Below, one piece after another: positions 45,834 to 54,723 of a DNA stretch of 64,000 nt. Every line of letters begins with the position of its first letter. Position 1 is the stretch's first letter. The notes beneath the pieces were generated by a model. The model did not search any database, had not been told where the DNA came from, and saw nothing but the letters and a program-made list of their open reading frames with translations. The DNA is taken from NCBI RefSeq assembly GCF_002879855.1, contig NZ_PNYB01000013.1:1-64000 (forward strand). Direction: 5' to 3'. The translations under genes and the position numbers were made by a program. Origin of the DNA: Trinickia soli. GTDB lineage: Bacteria; Pseudomonadota; Gammaproteobacteria; Burkholderiales; Burkholderiaceae.

Positions 45834-47722
45834 CGTGCGAGCAGCAGCGTATTCGTGCGCTTGACGAAGCTTGCGGGATCTTCGAGCGCACCACCTTCAG
45901 CCAACATCGCCTGGTCGAACAGCAAGTGGCACCAGTCGTCGAAGTTGCCCTGCTCCGGCGCAAGCGCCTTCACGAGCGCATGCTCCGGATTGATTTCGAG
46001 GATCGGATGGAAGTCGGGCGTCTTCTGCCCCGCGGCCTTCAACATACGCTGCAAGTAGCCCGTCATCTCGCCTTCATCGGCAACGAGACACGACGGCGAA
46101 TCGGTGAGCCGGAACGTCAGACGCACATCCTTCGCTTTATCCTTGAGCACCTCTTTCATCTTCTCGACGAGCGGCTTCATCGTTTCGCCGATCGCCTCGT
46201 GCGCTTTCTTCTCTTCGTCGTTGAACGCGTCGAGGTCAAGATCGCCGCGCGCCACGCTTGCGAGCGGCTTGCCGTCGAACTCGGTGAAGTATGCGAGCGC
46301 CCATTCGTCGACACGATCGGTCAGCAGCAGCACTTCGATGCCCTTCTTGCGGAACACCTCCAGATGCGGGCTATGCTTCGCAGCCTGCCAGGTATCCGCC
46401 GTGACGTAGTAGATCTTGGTCTGCTCGGGCTTCATCCGTGCAACGTAGTCGGCCAACGAGACAGTCTGCTCGGCCGAATCCGTATGCGTCGACGCGAAGC
46501 GCACGAGCTTGCCGATACGCTCGCGGTTCGAGAAGTCTTCGCCCAGCCCTTCCTTGAACACCTGGCCGAACTCTTTCCAGAACGTCGCGTACCTGGCTTT
46601 GCCCTCCTCGGTTTCCGCGCCTGCTATCTCTTCGAGCATCGACAACACGCGCTTGGTCACCCCCTCGCGGATCGCCTTGACGTCGCGGCTCTCCTGCAGG
46701 ATTTCGCGCGAGACATTGAGCGGCAGGTCCGCCGAATCGACCACACCCTTCACAAAGCGCAAATACGAGGGCAACAATTGCTCGGCGTCATCCATGATGA
46801 ACACGCGCTTCACGTAGAGCTTCAGGCCCCCGCGATGGTCCCGATTCCACATGTCGAACGGCGCGCGCGCCGGCACGTAGAGCAGCTGCGTGTACTCGCT
46901 GCGGCCCTCGACGCGGTTATGCGTCCATGCAAGCGGGTCCTGTTCGTCGTGAGCAAGATGGTGGTAGAACTGCTTGTACTGCTCGTCTTCGATATCGTTC
47001 TTCGGCCGCGTCCACAGCGCGCTCGCCTGATTGACGGTTTCGTCTTCGTCCTTCTCGACCATCTCGCCTTTCTCGGCGTCCCACTCCTCATGCTTCATGA
47101 GGATCGGCAATGCGACATGATCCGAATACTTGCGGATGATCGACTTGAGCCGGTACGACGACAACAGCTCGTCTTCGTCAGGACGCAGATGCAGCGTGAT
47201 GGTCGTGCCGCGCTGCGCGCGCTCGATCGCCTCGACCGAGAAATCGCCCTCGCCCGCGCTGACCCAGCGCACGCCTTCGGCTGCCGGCAGGCCCGCGCGA
47301 CGCGTCTCGACCGTGATCTTGTCGGCGACGATGAAGCCCGAATAGAAACCCACGCCGAATTGGCCGATCAATGCCGCGTCTTTCTGCTGATCGCCCGACA
47401 GCTGCGAGAAAAACTCCTTGGTGCCCGAACGCGCGATCGTCCCGAGATGCGAAACGGCTTCATCGCGGCTCATGCCGATGCCGTTGTCGTCGATCGTGAT
47501 CGTACGCGCGGCCTTGTCGAACGACACGCGGATACGCAGGTTCGAATCGTTCTCGTAGAGCTCGCTCTTGGCGATCGCTTCGAAGCGCAGCTTGTCCGCG
47601 GCATCCGAGGCGTTCGAGATCAGCTCGCGCAGGAAGATCTCCTTGTTGCTGTAGAGCGAATGAATCATCAATTGCAGAAGCTGTTTGACTTCCGCTTGAA
47701 AGCTCATGGTCTCTTGTGCCAT
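45830..47722 (-). CDS. htpG: molecular chaperone HtpG (Hsp90)
   Basis: 630 aa. GHKL ATPase start: [60 protein letters not shown] and [16 protein letters not shown]; the middle domain and C-terminal dimerisation domain follow at full length. The ATG at 47722 gives the family N-terminus MAQETMSF. First gene of the htpG-ubiC-glycosylase operon, with a visible heat-shock promoter upstream. Confidence 0.97.
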   Translation of the reverse strand: MAQETMSFQAEVKQLLQLMIHSLYSNKEIFLRELISNASDAADKLRFEAIAKSELYENDSNLRIRVSFDKAARTITIDDNGIGMSRDEAVSHLGTIARSGTKEFFSQLSGDQQKDAALIGQFGVGFYSGFIVADKITVETRRAGLPAAEGVRWVSAGEGDFSVEAIERAQRGTTITLHLRPDEDELLSSYRLKSIIRKYSDHVALPILMKHEEWDAEKGEMVEKDEDETVNQASALWTRPKNDIEDEQYKQFYHHLAHDEQDPLAWTHNRVEGRSEYTQLLYVPARAPFDMWNRDHRGGLKLYVKRVFIMDDAEQLLPSYLRFVKGVVDSADLPLNVSREILQESRDVKAIREGVTKRVLSMLEEIAGAETEEGKARYATFWKEFGQVFKEGLGEDFSNRERIGKLVRFASTHTDSAEQTVSLADYVARMKPEQTKIYYVTADTWQAAKHSPHLEVFRKKGIEVLLLTDRVDEWALAYFTEFDGKPLASVARGDLDLDAFNDEEKKAHEAIGETMKPLVEKMKEVLKDKAKDVRLTFRLTDSPSCLVADEGEMTGYLQRMLKAAGQKTPDFHPILEINPEHALVKALAPEQGNFDDWCHLLFDQAMLAEGGALEDPASFVKRTNTLLLAR

Positions 47723-47842
47723 GGTCGGCGTTACCTCGTTCGTGGATGGGATGTCTCTGACGCGTCGCGCACCGCTGCTGTGCAGGCCGGCAGACTCCGC
47801 CCAGTGGGCTTGCAAATGGCGCGCGACGTGAATCGTGCTCCC

Positions 47843-47872
47843 AATTTGGGGCGGCTGTCGAAAATTCAAGGG
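47843..47872 (-). promoter_or_regulatory. sigma-32 heat-shock promoter of htpG
   Basis: On the minus strand, CCCTTGAAT, a 13-bp spacer and CCCCAAATT, matching the RpoH consensus (CTTGAA ... CCCCAT-T). It lies about 120 bp upstream of the htpG ATG. Confidence 0.75.
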
Positions 47873-47919
47873 CTGCACAAAAATCAGAACCATCTGATTC
47901 CCATCCAAGCATTGACGCC

Positions 47920-48174
47920 GTGCAATTCTGGATTGTCCACCACCGGAAGAACTCTGCGACGTTCGCGCTGGCCTATGTGTGGGGCAGGCATCCTGATGCA
48001 ATTGCCCCACCACCAATCGCATTCTCTCTCTGGCTGGACAATCTATTTGCTGCATACGATGCCGAGGCTTCAGGCTTGGTCGATATCTACTACACGCTAG
48101 GGGCCTCCTTCCTCTTGGTATCCCTTTGCACGTTCACGGCGTGGCGCATCTGCAAGCGCCTTCGCACCCGTTAG
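47920..48174 (+). CDS. possible small membrane protein (doubtful)
   Basis: 84 aa from a GTG. The C-terminal half has one good membrane helix and a basic end: [33 protein letters not shown]. The N-terminal half is not distinctive and no ribosome-binding site is clear. It may be a remnant. A hairpin begins at its stop. Confidence 0.35.
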   Translation: MQFWIVHHRKNSATFALAYVWGRHPDAIAPPPIAFSLWLDNLFAAYDAEASGLVDIYYTLGASFLLVSLCTFTAWRICKRLRTR

Positions 48175-48203
48175 GCGAGCCCGCCCCGGCTGGCCTAACG
48201 GGT
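48166..48203. terminator. 11-bp inverted repeat downstream of the small frame
   Basis: ACCCGTTAGGC, a 16-nt loop and its exact complement. It lies between the end of the 84-aa frame and the MocR stop; there is no T-run. Probably a weak bidirectional terminator. Confidence 0.4.
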
Positions 48204-48241
48204 CGCCTTCGCGAGGCGATTGCAGACATGGCATCAAAGGA

Positions 48242-49705
48242 TCAGCCCGCCAAGCGCCGTGCAACTGACTCGAGATACCCGCCAAGAAACGCCGGCAGCT
48301 CCGGATCGCCGCAATTGGCGACGTTAAAGCGCATCCAGGTGGTCGGCGACTGCTGCGGAGAAAACAAACTGCCCGGAGCGAGCAAGAAACCGGCCTCCTG
48401 GCCGGCAGCGGCGAACGCGTCGGCATCCACGCCGGCGTCGGCCCACAGGAACATGCCCGCGGCGGGCATCGAGAAGAGCGAAAATCCCGCATGTTCGAGC
48501 ATGCGCCCACATTTGTCGCGCACGCCGTCGAGCCGCGCACGCAGGCGCTCGACATGGCGTCGATAGTGCCCTTCGGTCAGGATCTTGTAGAGCACGCGCT
48601 CGTTGAGCTCGGGCGTGGTCATGCCGATCAGCACCTTTTGATCTGCGATCGCCTGCGCGATCTGCGGCGCGCAGGCCACAAAGCCGACCCGGAGATTGGC
48701 AGTCAGCGTCTTCGAAAAACTGCCGAGGTAGATCACGCGGCCCAGTTGGTCGAGGCTCGCCAGCCGCGTCGCCGGGTAGCTCGGTGGGCATAAATCGCAA
48801 TAAACGTCGTCTTCCACCACGATGAAGTCGTGTTCTTCGGCCAAACGCAAGATGCGAAACGCCTGGGCCGGCGACAGCGAGGTGCCCGTCGGATTCTGCA
48901 GCACGGAATTGATGACCAGCATTTTCGGCCGCCAGGTTTTGACAAGCGACTCCAACGCATCGAGGTCGGGGCCGTTCGGCGTATAGGGCAAACCGAGAAG
49001 TTGCGCGCCTTGCGCGGCAAAACGGCCGAACATCTGAAACCAGGCGGGATCGCCCACGATCACGGCATCGCCGGCCTGCACGTAGAGCCGGGCGATCAGA
49101 TCGATCGCCTGCGTGATGCCCGAGACAAGCACGATCTGCTCGGGGGCCGCGCCGATCTCGAACTCCTCGAGCCGCGTCTGCAACTGCTGGCGCAACGGCA
49201 GAAATCCCTGCGCCGTGCCGCTTCCCAACCATTGGCCGCCGCTTTGCCGGCCCAGCGTACGCAATGCGCCGGCGACCAGCTCACCGTCGAGCCAGCGGCT
49301 CGGCAGGTAGCCGAGCCCCGGGCCTTTCTCTGGCGCGCCCGTATGAAGCGTGTTGCGCAGCAGCCAGACGACGTCGATCGGCCGTTGCGACGGCCGCTCA
49401 CCCTGCACCGCCGCGCCTGCGGCCCCGCGCTCGCCCGGCACCGCGCCGGCGCGCTCGCGCACATAAAACCCGGAGCCGCGCCGGGAATCCAGATAACCCT
49501 GCGCCACGAGCCGCTCGTAGGCCTCGACGACGGTGAATCGCGAGACCCCCTTGTCTTGCGCGAGCTTGCGGATCGACGGCATTCTCATGCCGGGCCGAAA
49601 AACGCGCTCCTCGATCCGGCGCCGCGCCCATTGCACGAGCTGCTCGACGAGCGTCAGCTGTGAAGCGCCGTGCGGCGCGGGAATGAGATCGAGGGCAGTC
49701 GACAT
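48242..49705 (-). CDS. MocR/PdxR-type GntR regulator with aminotransferase domain
   Basis: 487 aa. GntR winged helix (RIEERVFRPGMRMPSIRKLA, QDKGVSRFTVVEAYERLVAQ) fused to a fold-type I PLP aminotransferase domain with the Schiff-base lysine in YLGSFSKTLTANLRVGF. MocR proteins sense PLP or amino acids. The ATG at 49705 (MSTALDLIPAPHGASQLTLV) is used. It faces the VOC-EamA-aminotransferase-RidA-PhzF genes and probably regulates them. Confidence 0.93.
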   Translation of the reverse strand: MSTALDLIPAPHGASQLTLVEQLVQWARRRIEERVFRPGMRMPSIRKLAQDKGVSRFTVVEAYERLVAQGYLDSRRGSGFYVRERAGAVPGERGAAGAAVQGERPSQRPIDVVWLLRNTLHTGAPEKGPGLGYLPSRWLDGELVAGALRTLGRQSGGQWLGSGTAQGFLPLRQQLQTRLEEFEIGAAPEQIVLVSGITQAIDLIARLYVQAGDAVIVGDPAWFQMFGRFAAQGAQLLGLPYTPNGPDLDALESLVKTWRPKMLVINSVLQNPTGTSLSPAQAFRILRLAEEHDFIVVEDDVYCDLCPPSYPATRLASLDQLGRVIYLGSFSKTLTANLRVGFVACAPQIAQAIADQKVLIGMTTPELNERVLYKILTEGHYRRHVERLRARLDGVRDKCGRMLEHAGFSLFSMPAAGMFLWADAGVDADAFAAAGQEAGFLLAPGSLFSPQQSPTTWMRFNVANCGDPELPAFLGGYLESVARRLAG

Positions 49706-49865
49706 GGGGGATCCGAACTGTACCGAATAGTATCGCGGCGATTGTACCGTTACTGTGCCGGCCCAGACGATTAAAGTTGGATCCTGGCTCGATCTCCCGT
49801 GCCGCCGCCGTCGTTCGATCCGCGCGGCGCGCGCCAGTACCGTACCTGCCTTTGATCTGACACCG

Positions 49866-50585
49866 ATGAACCACGCCTTTGCGCTCGAACTCGACCATCT
49901 CGTCGTCGCCGCCCGCACGCTCGAAGAGGGCTCACGCTTTATCGCCGATACGCTCGGCGTCGAACCCGTCGAGGGCGGCGCCCATGTCGCCATGGGGACG
50001 CACAACCGGCTGCTCGGCTTGTGGGGCGGCGCTTATCTCGAAGTAATCGCGATCGATCCGCAGGCGGGCAGCGAGCGCGCCGGCACGGACGGCACCCTGG
50101 CCCGGGCGCGTCCGCGCTGGTTCTCGCTCGACGACCCGGCCATGCAGGAGCGGCTCGCGCGCGGGCCCTACCTCGCGCATTGGGCCGCCCGCGTCCCCCG
50201 GCCGAAAGATCTCGGCCGCTGGCAGACCCAATATCCGTCGCGCATCCCGAGCGTGATCCGCATGGCGCGCGGCGAGTTGACCTGGCGGCTGACCGTGCCG
50301 GACGACGGCGCGTTTCCAAGCTGGGACGGCGCCGGCCAAGGCATCCTGCCAACCCTGATTCAATGGGACACGGCCGCACACCCCAGCTCGCGGCTGCCCG
50401 CGACGGGTTTGGCGGTCAAGCGCCTCCTGGCGCGCCACCCGCGCGCTGACGCAGTCCGCGCACAGCTCGAATGGCTCGGCGCGGCCCATTTGGTGGAGTT
50501 CGACGACACTGCGGACGCCCAAGACAGCGGACCTGCGCTCGTCGCCGAAATCGAGACGCCGTCGGGCGTGCGCACGCTCGCATAA
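49866..50585 (+). CDS. glyoxalase-like/VOC protein (PF13468 type)
   Basis: 239 aa. LELDHLVVAARTLEEGSRFI, ADTLGVEPVEGGAHVAMGTH, NRLLGLWGGAYLEVIAID is the opening of the glyoxalase-like family found beside amino-acid exporters. The ATG at 49866 is used. Reaction unknown. First gene of the run that ends at 54354. Confidence 0.88.
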   Translation: MNHAFALELDHLVVAARTLEEGSRFIADTLGVEPVEGGAHVAMGTHNRLLGLWGGAYLEVIAIDPQAGSERAGTDGTLARARPRWFSLDDPAMQERLARGPYLAHWAARVPRPKDLGRWQTQYPSRIPSVIRMARGELTWRLTVPDDGAFPSWDGAGQGILPTLIQWDTAAHPSSRLPATGLAVKRLLARHPRADAVRAQLEWLGAAHLVEFDDTADAQDSGPALVAEIETPSGVRTLA

Positions 50586-50642
50586 GCGGCGCCCGCGCAA
50601 CAGTCATCCATTGCTGAACCATTGATCGGAAGGAGTCGCTTC

Positions 50643-51569
50643 GTGACGAAGTCGCGTGAAACGCAAGGCATGCTGCTCGGGCTTATCGGCGTCATCATCT
50701 TCAGCCTGACGTTGCCGATGACGCGCATCGTCGTCGAGCAATTTCACCCATTGCTGAATGGCCTGGGGCGCGCGCTCGCGGCCTCCGTCCCTGCCGCGAT
50801 CCTGCTCGCCTGGCGCCGCGAGCGCCTGCCCAACCGCGCCCAGTTGAAAGGCCTGGCCGTGACGGCGCTTGGCGTGATCGTGGCCTTCCCCGTGTTTTCT
50901 GCATGGGCGATGAAAACGGTGCCCGCCTCCCACGGCGCCCTCGTCAATGGCCTGCAGCCGTTGTTCGTGGCCATCTACGCCGCCTGGCTCTCGCGCGAGC
51001 GGCCCTCGCCCGCATTCTGGGCCAGCGCGGCGCTCGGTAGCGCGCTCGTCGTCGCCTATGCGCTGCACGCCGGTGGCGGCTCACTGCAAGCGGGCGACCT
51101 GCTGATGCTGGCGGCCGTCGCGGTCGGCGCGCTCGGCTATGCCGAAGGCGCGCGTCTCGCACGCGATCTCGGCGGCTGGCAGGTGATCTGCTGGGCGCTC
51201 GTGCTGGCAGCGCCCGTCCTCGTCGTGCCCGTTGCCTGGCTCGGCTGGCAGCAGCACCTGCAGCACCCGGAGCCGGTGGCGCTGCGCACGTGGCTCGCGT
51301 TCGGCTACGTCTCGCTGTTTTCCCAATTCATCGGCTTTTTCGCCTGGTATGCGGGACTCGCCATGGGCGGCACCGCTCGCGTGGGACAAGTCCAGCTGTT
51401 GCAGATATTCTTCACGATCGCGTTCGCCGCACTGTTTTTCGGCGAAACTGTCGCGCCTTCCACATGGATGTTCGCCGCCGCCGTCATCGCCACGGTCGTG
51501 CTCGGCCGCAAGGCGGCCGTTCGCACCTACGCAACGCCGGCGCCCGCAACGGACCGACTCGCGCGATAA
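50643..51569 (+). CDS. EamA/DMT-family exporter
   Basis: 308 aa, ten helices in two EamA repeats (TQGMLLGLIGVIIFSLTLPM, TRIVVEQFHPLLNGLGRALA, KTVPASHGALVNGLQPLFVA, GLAMGGTARVGQVQLLQIFF, TIAFAALFFGETVAPSTW). A GTG at 50643 with GGAAGGAG 7 bp upstream is chosen. Likely an amino-acid or amine exporter, given the aminotransferase, RidA and MocR neighbours. Confidence 0.9.
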   Translation: MTKSRETQGMLLGLIGVIIFSLTLPMTRIVVEQFHPLLNGLGRALAASVPAAILLAWRRERLPNRAQLKGLAVTALGVIVAFPVFSAWAMKTVPASHGALVNGLQPLFVAIYAAWLSRERPSPAFWASAALGSALVVAYALHAGGGSLQAGDLLMLAAVAVGALGYAEGARLARDLGGWQVICWALVLAAPVLVVPVAWLGWQQHLQHPEPVALRTWLAFGYVSLFSQFIGFFAWYAGLAMGGTARVGQVQLLQIFFTIAFAALFFGETVAPSTWMFAAAVIATVVLGRKAAVRTYATPAPATDRLAR

Positions 51570-51659
51570 TCGCGCTTCTCGCCGCGAAACATTTACCGGT
51601 GTTTCGGTACCGACGACGAAAACCGACTCAACCACCATCGAGGACTAAGGAGACATTTC

Positions 51660-52856
51660 ATGGATCACAGCGATCTGCCGCATATGAATTGGCGCATTTC
51701 CGAGCGCGCGCGCAAACTTACGAGCTCCGCCATCCGCGAGATCCTGAAAGTCACCGAAAGGCCTGAAGTCATCTCGTTTGCGGGCGGCCTGCCCTCGCCG
51801 GCAACGTTCCCTGCCGAACGCATGCGCGAGGCGTCGGAGCGCGTGTTGCGCGACTCGCCGGCCGCCGCGCTTCAGTACAGCGCGACCGAAGGCTATATGC
51901 CGCTGCGGGAATGGGTCGCGGCGCGCTATTCGAAAGACGGCGTCACGATTCGCCCGAGCCAGGTGCTCATCGTCACGGGCTCGCAGCAGGCGCTCGATCT
52001 GCTCGGCAAGGTCCTGATCGACGCGGGCAGCCCGGTGCTCGTCGAAACACCGACGTACCTGGGCGCGCTGCAATCGTTCTCGATGTACGAAGCGGATTAC
52101 GTGCAGGTCCCCACCGATGAGAACGGTCTCATCCCCGAGGGCCTGACGCCCGAATTGACCGCGGGCGCGCGTCTGCTTTACGCGCAGCCGAATTTTCAAA
52201 ACCCGACGGGGCGCCGCCTGCCGCTCGAACGCCGCCGCGCGCTGGCCGCATTCGCGCGCACGAGCCCCTTCCCGGTGATCGAAGACGATCCCTATGGCGC
52301 GCTCGACTATGCCGGCGCGCCGTTGCCGACGCTGCTGTCGATGGCGCCCGACCACGTCGTTCATTGCGGTTCGTTTTCGAAAGTGCTCGCGCCGGGCCTG
52401 CGCATCGGCTACATCATTGCGCCCGAGGAACTCCATTTCAAACTCGTGCAAGCGAAGCAAGCCACCGATCTGCACACGCCGAGCTTTACCCAGCGCATCG
52501 TCCACGAGGTCGTCAAGGACGGTTTCCTCGACGAGCACGTCCCGTCGATCCGCGCACTCTATCGCGACCAATGCGCCGCGATGCTCTCTTCGCTCGAGCG
52601 TCATATGCCCGAGGGCGTCAAGTGGAATCGCCCTGAAGGCGGCATGTTCGTCTGGGTCAACCTGCCCAAACACGTCGACACGATGAAGCTGCTCGAAGCC
52701 GCCGTGGCCGACAACGTCGCGTTCGTGCCAGGCGGCCCCTTCTACGCGCACGAGCCCGATCTCAGCACGCTGCGCCTTTCGTTCGTCACCGTGCCGCCGG
52801 CGCGCATCGATGAAGGCGTCGCGCGTCTGGCCAAGCTCATTCGCGAACGTCTGTAA
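51660..52856 (+). CDS. PLP-dependent aminotransferase (2-aminoadipate/MocR-like class I)
   Basis: 398 aa. EVISFAGGLPSPATFPAERM and ALQYSATEGYMPLREWVAAR are typical of the 2-aminoadipate/valine aminotransferase group; the PLP lysine is in HCGSFSKVLAPGLRIGYIIA. AAGGAG sits upstream of the ATG. It lies downstream of the exporter and upstream of ridA, so the imine or enamine products it makes can be hydrolysed by RidA. Confidence 0.92.
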   Translation: MDHSDLPHMNWRISERARKLTSSAIREILKVTERPEVISFAGGLPSPATFPAERMREASERVLRDSPAAALQYSATEGYMPLREWVAARYSKDGVTIRPSQVLIVTGSQQALDLLGKVLIDAGSPVLVETPTYLGALQSFSMYEADYVQVPTDENGLIPEGLTPELTAGARLLYAQPNFQNPTGRRLPLERRRALAAFARTSPFPVIEDDPYGALDYAGAPLPTLLSMAPDHVVHCGSFSKVLAPGLRIGYIIAPEELHFKLVQAKQATDLHTPSFTQRIVHEVVKDGFLDEHVPSIRALYRDQCAAMLSSLERHMPEGVKWNRPEGGMFVWVNLPKHVDTMKLLEAAVADNVAFVPGGPFYAHEPDLSTLRLSFVTVPPARIDEGVARLAKLIRERL

Positions 52857-52986
52857 GCACCCGGGCACCCGCGAAGCTGAACGCCATTGCACGCGGGTGA
52901 CAGAGCAAGCACTACGCGACTCCCAAGCGAACCCTGACGAGTCACCAAGCCACACCCTAACTTCAACGTTCAAGGAACTGACTGAC

Positions 52987-53451
52987 ATGGCAACTCCCAA
53001 CGTCTACGACAAACTCAAGGCACTCGGCATCGAGCTGCCCAACGCCGCCACGCCGGCCGCGGCCTACGTCATGTCCGTGCAAACGGGCAACACTGTCTTC
53101 TTGTCGGGCCATACGGCAAAGAAGGACGGCAAGCCGTGGGTCGGCAAGCTGGGCGCGAACATGACGACCGAGGAAGGCAAGGTCGCAGCGCGTTCGGTGG
53201 CTGTCGATCTCATCGCAACGCTGCATGCGCAGCTCGGCGATCTGAACCGCGTCAAGCGCATCGTCAAGGTGATGAGCCTCGTGAACTCGACGCTCGAATT
53301 TACCGAGCAGCATCTCGTCACGAACGGCGCGTCCGAATTGTTCTTCGAGGTGTTCGGTGACGCCGGCAAGCACGCGCGTTCGGCATTCGGCGTCGCCCAG
53401 ATTCCGACCGGTTCGTGCGTCGAAATCGAACTGATTGCGGAAGTCGCCTAA
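52987..53451 (+). CDS. RidA-family enamine/imine deaminase
   Basis: 154 aa. VYDKLKALGIELPNAATPAA opens the YjgF/RidA-like subgroup with a longer N-terminus (Rid-like, YjgH type); FLSGHTAKKDGKPWVGKLGA and FGVAQIPTGSCVEIELIAEV hold the conserved substrate pocket residues. Follows the aminotransferase by 130 bp and precedes a PhzF-family gene by 18 bp. Confidence 0.9.
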   Translation: MATPNVYDKLKALGIELPNAATPAAAYVMSVQTGNTVFLSGHTAKKDGKPWVGKLGANMTTEEGKVAARSVAVDLIATLHAQLGDLNRVKRIVKVMSLVNSTLEFTEQHLVTNGASELFFEVFGDAGKHARSAFGVAQIPTGSCVEIELIAEVA

Positions 53452-53469
53452 GTCAAGCGGAGCTTGCCG

Positions 53470-54354
53470 ATGAACGCGCGTCAGGTTCGCTTCAAGCAGG
53501 TCGATGTGTTTGGTCACACGCCCTTCAAGGGCAACCCGCTGGCCGTCGTCTTCGATGCGGACGGCTTGAGCGGGCAGGACATGCAAACGATCGCCCGCTG
53601 GACCAACCTGTCCGAAACGACGTTCATCTGCCGCCCGACCGATCCCGAGGCGGACTATCTCGTGCGGATCTTCACGCCCGTCTACGAGATGCCTTTCGCG
53701 GGCCATCCGACGCTGGGCACCGCGCACGCGTTGCTCGAAAGCGGTTACGTGCCGCGTCGCGCCGGACGGCTCGTCCAGCAATGCGGGGTCGGGCTCGTCG
53801 AGCTCGCCGTGCACGAAGACGGCTCGTTGGCGTTCGTCGCGCCGCCAGCCCGCATCGCACCGCTCGACGCCGACGAATTGCAGTTGCTCAAGTGCGCGTT
53901 GCGATGCGATGGCATCGGTTTCATAACCCGTCCGCCGTGCCGTATGGACAACGGTGCGACCTGGCTGACGATCGGTGTCGATTCGCCGCAGGCCTGCCTC
54001 GCCATTCAGCCCGATCCCGCCCTCACGTGGCAAATCATGCAAAAAACGGGCATGTCCGGACTCGCTTTTTATGCAGCACACGCGCCGGACGGCCCGGCGA
54101 CCCTCGAAGTGCGCTGCATTGTCGTAGACGGCCCGTTCGATCTCTACGAAGATCCGGTCACCGGTAGCGCCAACGCAGGGATTGCCTGCCTGCTGGCAGC
54201 GCGGAACCAGCGGCCCGGTGCAAGTTACTCGGTGCGGCAGGGCACGGCCATCGGGCGCGACGGACGCGTCACCGTCCATTACGGCGAAGACGGCAAGATC
54301 TGGGTAGGCGGCCGCTCGGTGACGATCGTCGACGGCACTGTCCGGCTCGGCTAA
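53470..54354 (+). CDS. PhzF-family isomerase/epimerase
   Basis: 294 aa. QVDVFGHTPFKGNPLAVVFD and TNLSETTFICRPTDPEADYL (catalytic Glu49), MPFAGHPTLGTAHALLESG, and DPVTGSANAGIACLLAARN define the PhzF fold. The ATG at 53470 is used. The natural substrate of this branch is not known. A 7-bp GC stem at 54432-54450 lies downstream. Confidence 0.92.
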   Translation: MNARQVRFKQVDVFGHTPFKGNPLAVVFDADGLSGQDMQTIARWTNLSETTFICRPTDPEADYLVRIFTPVYEMPFAGHPTLGTAHALLESGYVPRRAGRLVQQCGVGLVELAVHEDGSLAFVAPPARIAPLDADELQLLKCALRCDGIGFITRPPCRMDNGATWLTIGVDSPQACLAIQPDPALTWQIMQKTGMSGLAFYAAHAPDGPATLEVRCIVVDGPFDLYEDPVTGSANAGIACLLAARNQRPGASYSVRQGTAIGRDGRVTVHYGEDGKIWVGGRSVTIVDGTVRLG

Positions 54355-54723
54355 GCCGGAATCGTTTCAGTCCGCACGAGGCGGTTTCATGGCGCGGGCA
54401 AGCGCGCATCCTTCTTCACGTTCCCATCTATCGGCGCTTTTCGAGCGCCGTCGGAATAGACATTCAGCCTATCGAGACCTCGCAGGATCAATGCTTGCAG
54501 CGTCCCGCTACCGGTCTCGCTCGCCTTTTCCCTCTGTCTGCGCCGCGCCGCGGGGGTTTCGCCGCTACCGAAGCAACGAAACGCGAATATCATTGCCGAA
54601 AGCGTGCCCGTCGCGACAAACGTTTACCCCCTAAACCGGCGCTATCTTAATTTTTATCCATTCAGTAATATCCTCGATGAGGAGCGTCCGCGACCGAAGC
54701 GGCCCGCCCTAAACCAGTCAACG
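54355..54723. other. intergenic space upstream of the GGDEF-EAL gene
   Basis: 369 bp. Contains the stem CGGCGCT/AGCGCCG (54432-54450), which may end the PhzF transcript, and an AT-rich segment at about 54615-54670 that probably holds the promoter of the next gene. No coding frame is convincing. Confidence 0.5.

Noticed and set aside
45926-48100. 724-codon open frame on the plus strand opposite htpG
   Set aside because: It mirrors htpG codons exactly, is rich in Arg/Leu/His with no domain, and is the usual antisense shadow in high-GC DNA.
48166-48203. GTTAGGC ... GCCTAAC pair resembling integron attC core sites
   Set aside because: In attC the order is RYYYAAC then GTTRRRY. Here it is reversed, with only 16 nt between, so it is a plain hairpin.
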